Source: Eubacteriales bacterium
Lineage (GTDB): Bacteria > Bacillota > Clostridia > Peptostreptococcales > Anaerovoracaceae
Length of the DNA: 7,795 bases
Assembly (NCBI GenBank): GCA_028691625.1
Contig: JAQUYZ010000063.1
Location: 1 to 7,795, forward strand
Direction: 5' to 3'
Part shown: in pieces, positions 5,565 through 7,795 of the stretch
Layout: each line of letters starts with the position of its first letter
Numbering within the stretch: the stretch's first letter is position 1
Translations under genes and position numbers: made by a program
Notes under the pieces: generated by a model
Databases searched by the model: none
What the model was told of the DNA's origin: nothing
What the model saw: the letters and a program-made list of their open reading frames with translations, nothing else

Positions 5565-6491
5565 TTATCTCATTAGATAAGTCATATATCCCTTATAATC
5601 CACCCGCTCAACGATCCCGCTCTTTCCAAGTTTCAAAAAAATGAAATCCATATTGTTGCAGCCTCTTGATTTCAGAAAGCTCTCTATTTCAAATTGATTC
5701 ATCGGATGGCGCTTGATTATGCTTATAATCGCTTCATAATGATCGGAAATTTCACTGTGAAAACCGGAAGATACAAGTAAATCAATTGATGTACCGTCCA
5801 GTATTTCAACCGCATGCTTCATCGTCTCCCTGCTGACAGCCTTTGCTTCTTCCTCGGCGGGGGGGCGCACCGGTGTATTAAGGTAAAGCCTGTCATACCG
5901 GATATCTTTAAGCAGATCTGAAAATCGAAGAAGGGCATTGTCATCATCATTAAGACCCAAAACAAGCATTATTTCTATCCAGATTTCCCCGGAAAATTTT
6001 TGTGAAAAATCCTTCATGCCCTGATATATCTCAGCAAAATGAAGTTTGCCATGGGGCCTGTTTATCTTTTTAAATGAACCCTCATCATATGCATCCAATG
6101 ACGGCAATATAATGTCCGCTGACTCGAGTTCAAGCTGCAGACCCGTATCATGCAGCAGGGAACCGTTTGTTATAACGGCAACGGGTTTTTCCGTCACCAA
6201 TTTGATTTTAGCAATCAGCTCACCTAATCCTTTATAAAGTGTCGGCTCGCCTTCTCCGACAATCGTTACAACATCGAAGTCAAATCCGCTGTGAATGGTT
6301 TTTTCCAGTTCCGCCATGATTTTATCGACCTCAAAGAACATTTGCCTATTATTGGTCAGCTTATCCGTCCTTCCGAGCTGGCAGTAGACGCAGGAATAAT
6401 TACAGGTCTTTTGGGGGATCGGACTGATCCCCAATGATGTTCCCAGCCTTCTTGACGGCACAGGACCATATACAAATTGAAAGTCATTCAT
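5565..6491 (-). CDS. Radical SAM protein, COG0731-like, with C-terminal winged-helix-like region
   Basis: Radical SAM enzyme that should bind a [4Fe-4S] cluster and cleave S-adenosylmethionine to start radical chemistry; the substrate is unknown. It has 308 residues. The N-terminus YGPVPSRRLGTSLGISPIP (8-26) is characteristic of the COG0731 group of Fe-S oxidoreductases. The cluster motif CxxxCxxC is intact at Cys30, Cys34 and Cys37 (CNYSCVYC). The SAM-binding block VGEGEPTL (78-85) and the ITNGSLL strand (107-113) follow. From about residue 245 the helical stretch (HPMNQFEIESFLKSRG at 262-277, ending in KLGKSGIVERV) resembles a small winged-helix domain. The ATG overlaps the stop of the peroxiredoxin-like gene (ATGA, 6488-6491), implying translational coupling. 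It is not an obvious activating enzyme, since no glycyl-radical or dehydrogenase partner is present in the window. Confidence 0.9.
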   Translation of the reverse strand: MNDFQFVYGPVPSRRLGTSLGISPIPQKTCNYSCVYCQLGRTDKLTNNRQMFFEVDKIMAELEKTIHSGFDFDVVTIVGEGEPTLYKGLGELIAKIKLVTEKPVAVITNGSLLHDTGLQLELESADIILPSLDAYDEGSFKKINRPHGKLHFAEIYQGMKDFSQKFSGEIWIEIMLVLGLNDDDNALLRFSDLLKDIRYDRLYLNTPVRPPAEEEAKAVSRETMKHAVEILDGTSIDLLVSSGFHSEISDHYEAIISIIKRHPMNQFEIESFLKSRGCNNMDFIFLKLGKSGIVERVDYKGYMTYLMR

Positions 6492-7033
6492 TTTAACATC
6501 TCCTTATTCACTGCATCCGCATTCTGGAGAGCCGCCACAATACGGTTGATTTCTATAAGTTTTTTCCATGTCGAATCAGTATAGTTCTGAATGCATCGTA
6601 TTCTGCAAGACGGATCTATAATAAATACCGGTTCTACAGGTACCATAAATTGAAATCTTGTATGTATCATGCAAAGTTTTTTTGCAACATTCTTTTCTGC
6701 ATCTTCAACAACTGAAAAAAATTTAAAAACATTTTGGATATCGCCTTGCTCCATCTCCTTAAAATGATTGCTGAAGTGAATATAATGATAAATTGAATCC
6801 ATGCAAAGCCCTATGAGCTGTGTATCAATTTTTCCGAACTCGTTTAAAATTTCAGCAAATAACTTCGACTCTGCAATAAGTTCTGGCTGAAAATCTCTGG
6901 GGATCGAAAAAACAACAACCCATTTCCCTTTATAGTCCTCCGGGTAATGAATGGTTCCATTGATTGCTTTTGTCTGAAACGATGGCGCCGTCTGTCCGAT
7001 CAGCAGCATATCATCCTCATACCTCTTATGCAT
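6488..7033 (-). CDS. Peroxiredoxin-fold (AhpC/TSA-like) protein lacking the peroxidatic cysteine
   Basis: Thioredoxin-fold protein of the peroxiredoxin family, closest in pattern to 1-Cys/Prx6-type enzymes. It has 181 residues. The N-terminus LLIGQTAPSFQ (10-20) and the strand KWVVVFSIPRDF (37-48) are typical. The C-terminal FIIDPSCRIRCIQNY (137-151, with the usual Arg at 146) and IVAALQNADAVN (165-176) also match. In active peroxiredoxins the strand continues P-x-x-x-T/S-x-x-C; here Pro45 is kept, but Thr is Gln49 and the peroxidatic Cys is Leu52. It therefore should not reduce peroxides by the normal mechanism. Four other cysteines (77, 121, 143, 147) remain. The ATG at 7033 has an AAGGAG site 8 nt upstream. 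The gene is translationally coupled to radical SAM and may be a redox-partner or binding protein rather than an enzyme. Confidence 0.84.
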   Translation of the reverse strand: MHKRYEDDMLLIGQTAPSFQTKAINGTIHYPEDYKGKWVVVFSIPRDFQPELIAESKLFAEILNEFGKIDTQLIGLCMDSIYHYIHFSNHFKEMEQGDIQNVFKFFSVVEDAEKNVAKKLCMIHTRFQFMVPVEPVFIIDPSCRIRCIQNYTDSTWKKLIEINRIVAALQNADAVNKEMLK

Positions 7034-7060
7034 TGTCTCAACTCCTTCATTGCAAGATGA

Positions 7061-7094
7061 TCAAAAAATAAATAAATCCGTACTTATTCTACGG
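7061..7094 (-). terminator. Likely rho-independent terminator after the DUF5320 gene
   Basis: On the minus strand CCGTA and TACGG (7078-7094) form a 5-bp stem with a 7-nt loop. A U-rich tail, ATTTATTTATTTTTTG, follows. The stem is short, so termination may be partial and allow some read-through into the peroxiredoxin-like gene, for which no separate promoter was found. The larger hairpin at 7101-7126 sits just before it. Confidence 0.55.
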
Positions 7095-7100
7095 CACAGG

Positions 7101-7126
7101 GAGTAACAGGGATAACCCTGTTACTC
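7101..7126. repeat. Perfect 26-nt inverted repeat spanning the DUF5320 stop codon
   Basis: Arms GAGTAACAGGG and CCCTGTTACTC (11 bp, perfect) enclose a 4-nt loop (ATAA on the plus strand). On the minus strand the 5' arm contains the last Glu codon (GAG) and the TAA stop of the DUF5320 gene. No U-run follows directly. It probably forms an RNA hairpin that stabilises the mRNA 3' end or assists the terminator at 7061-7094. Confidence 0.7.
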
Positions 7127-7342
7127 GTCACTTTCTTTCTTTGTGTCCAGATGCTTGTTGATCACATCCAATCTTGCTTCTAAAAAGTCCCGTTCGGCTG
7201 AAAGAATTTCTTTTTCCGTCGCTGCCGATGGAGCAATATTAAAAAACCTTCCTCTTCTGCAGCCATAACCGAGTCCTAATCCCAAGCCTCTTCCGGTCAT
7301 AGCACCGAATCCCAAAGGACCAGTTCCATCTCTTCCTGGCAT
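7121..7342 (-). CDS. DUF5320-type Gly-rich small protein
   Basis: Small protein of 73 residues with the DUF5320 signature: MPGRDGTGPLGFGAMTGRG at the N-terminus, a Gly-rich stretch to about residue 32 with one Cys (28), then a charged helix at 42-70 likely to be a coiled coil. The function is unknown. In anaerobes such genes often neighbour NifX/dinitrogenase-cofactor-like and Mrp-type ATPase genes, which suggests a link to metal or Fe-S handling, but neither is present in this window. A full AAGGAGGTG ribosome site 7 nt before the ATG and a near-perfect promoter predict strong expression. It is divergent from an ArsR-type regulator gene that may control it. Confidence 0.85.
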   Translation of the reverse strand: MPGRDGTGPLGFGAMTGRGLGLGLGYGCRRGRFFNIAPSAATEKEILSAERDFLEARLDVINKHLDTKKESDE

Positions 7343-7370
7343 ATCTTCCCACCTCCTTATTGGTTTTGAG

Positions 7371-7418
7371 CATATGATACTTATTTACAACTTTATTATA
7401 TCCCGTTATGGTCATATG
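7371..7418. repeat. Paired CATATGA / TCATATG sites flanking the DUF5320 transcription start
   Basis: CATATGA (7371-7377) and its exact reverse complement TCATATG (7412-7418) are 41 bp apart, centre to centre, close to four helical turns. One overlaps the -35 box of the DUF5320 promoter and the other lies just downstream of its predicted start. They may be paired regulator sites; in AT-rich DNA they may also be chance. Confidence 0.35.
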
Positions 7419-7422
7419 TCAA
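7395..7422 (-). promoter_or_regulatory. Predicted strong promoter of the DUF5320 gene
   Basis: Minus strand: -35 TTGACA (7417-7422, perfect), 16-bp spacer, -10 TATAAT (7395-7400, perfect). The start near 7388 gives a leader of about 46 nt to the ATG at 7342. Confidence 0.78.
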
Positions 7423-7452
7423 TAAAATTTCTGTAATTTTTCAATTTCCCTA

Positions 7453-7481
7453 TTGATAATATTGCAACATTCTATTATAAT
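7453..7481 (+). promoter_or_regulatory. Predicted promoter of the arsR-type gene
   Basis: Plus strand: -35 TTGATA (7453-7458, 5 of 6), 17-bp spacer, -10 TATAAT (7476-7481, perfect). The start near 7488 gives a leader of about 45 nt. The two divergent promoters have -35 boxes 30 bp apart, so one regulator could affect both. Confidence 0.75.
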
Positions 7482-7492
7482 AATATTTAATA

Positions 7493-7516
7493 ATTCATAT
7501 ATATTAATATTTGAAT
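7493..7516. promoter_or_regulatory. Probable ArsR/CadC-type operator
   Basis: ATTCATATA (7493-7501) and TATTTGAAT (7508-7516) form an imperfect palindrome (8 of 9 arm positions) with a 6-bp spacer. TATTTGAATG resembles half-sites of CadC/ArsR-family operators as I recall them, though canonical sites have a shorter spacer. It lies about 5 to 28 bp past the arsR start, a good place for autorepression. Confidence 0.55.
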
Positions 7517-7532
7517 GGATTGGAGTGTTCAC

Positions 7533-7795
7533 ATGCAACATATTTATCGGACGGAACCGGAATCATTTATTGAACTTGCAGAACTGTTAAAAGCGATTGC
7601 ACATCCCCAAAGGCTCTGCATTGTAAAAGCTCTATGTGAAAAAAATCATTTAAATGTCGGCGATATGCAGCATTGTCTCGGAGAAGCACAAGCGACAGTT
7701 TCTCAGCATCTCACCAGATTAAAAGCAGCAAAAATCATCACAGGAAGACGGGAAGGAACCAATATCTATTACTCGATCAGCGATGAACGAGCCCG
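7533..7795 (+). CDS. ArsR-family winged-helix regulator, N-terminal part (cut by right window edge)
   Basis: Small DNA-binding repressor of the ArsR/SmtB family, read by hand from ATG 7533 through 87 codons to the window end with no stop. AIAHPQRLCIVKAL (21-34) is the family's first conserved helix. The recognition helix is ATVSQHLTRLKAAKI (53-67), followed by the wing RREGTNIYYSI (72-82). GGAG at 7522-7525 serves as the ribosome site. The CxC metal motif of arsenic and cadmium sensors is absent where expected (NVGDMQHCLG, 41-50). Cysteines are at 29, 35 and 48. Cys48, near the DNA-binding helices, would fit a thiol or persulfide sensor only if a second Cys lies in the missing C-terminal helix. 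It is divergent from the DUF5320 gene and a candidate regulator of it. Confidence 0.9.
   Translation, partial: MQHIYRTEPESFIELAELLKAIAHPQRLCIVKALCEKNHLNVGDMQHCLGEAQATVSQHLTRLKAAKIITGRREGTNIYYSISDERA

Noticed and set aside
7099..7125. Partial resemblance to the I-SceI homing endonuclease site (GGGATAAC near CAGGG)
   Set aside because: Only a short core matches; the match is explained by the palindromic hairpin and there is no intron or endonuclease gene.
1..7795. Mobile element, CRISPR, phage or toxin-antitoxin content
   Set aside because: No transposase, integrase, terminal repeats, regularly spaced repeats, tRNA attachment site or small toxin-antitoxin pair was seen on either strand.

Overview
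The window looks like chromosome from an anaerobic, moderately AT-rich Firmicute of the Clostridia type. The grounds are strong AGGAGG-like ribosome binding sites, consensus sigma-A promoters, AT-rich spacers, a DUF5320 Gly-rich small protein, a CGGC-domain protein and a COG0731-type radical SAM protein, families common in strict anaerobes. The genus cannot be fixed by eye. All genes are on the minus strand except a partial ArsR-type regulator at the right edge. No RNA gene, CRISPR array, insertion sequence or phage gene was seen, and no stretch over 300 bases lacks a gene.

Left half (1-3734), read right to left: a flavin-reductase-like protein, an FmdA/AmdA-type amidase with a TTG start, an intrinsic terminator, a TetR regulator with a perfect operator palindrome over its own start site, a second FmdA/AmdA amidase, and the N-terminal third of an APC-type permease running off the left edge. 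This reads as a small amide or amine uptake and hydrolysis locus: the permease imports a substrate, the two paralogous amidases release ammonia from amides, and the TetR protein senses the substrate or a product. The substrate is not identifiable from sequence.

Middle and right (3839-7033): metK (S-adenosylmethionine synthetase), a CGGC cysteine-motif protein, a radical SAM enzyme and a peroxiredoxin-fold protein lacking the peroxidatic cysteine. The last two overlap by an ATGA. Transcription probably runs from the peroxiredoxin-like gene through radical SAM and CGGC to metK, with no terminator visible between them. A SAM supplier therefore lies downstream of a SAM-consuming enzyme. This is the most unusual gene set in the window.

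Right edge (7061-7795): a DUF5320 protein whose stop codon sits inside a perfect 11-bp-stem hairpin, followed by a second hairpin with a U-rich tail. It is divergent from an ArsR-type regulator. Both divergent promoters are near consensus, and the arsR leader carries an inverted repeat resembling CadC/ArsR operators.

Most notable: the cysteine-less peroxiredoxin coupled to radical SAM, CGGC and metK; a possible frameshift at the end of the flavin reductase; and the paired amidases around a TetR with readable operator architecture. All functional links are inference from motifs and gene order.
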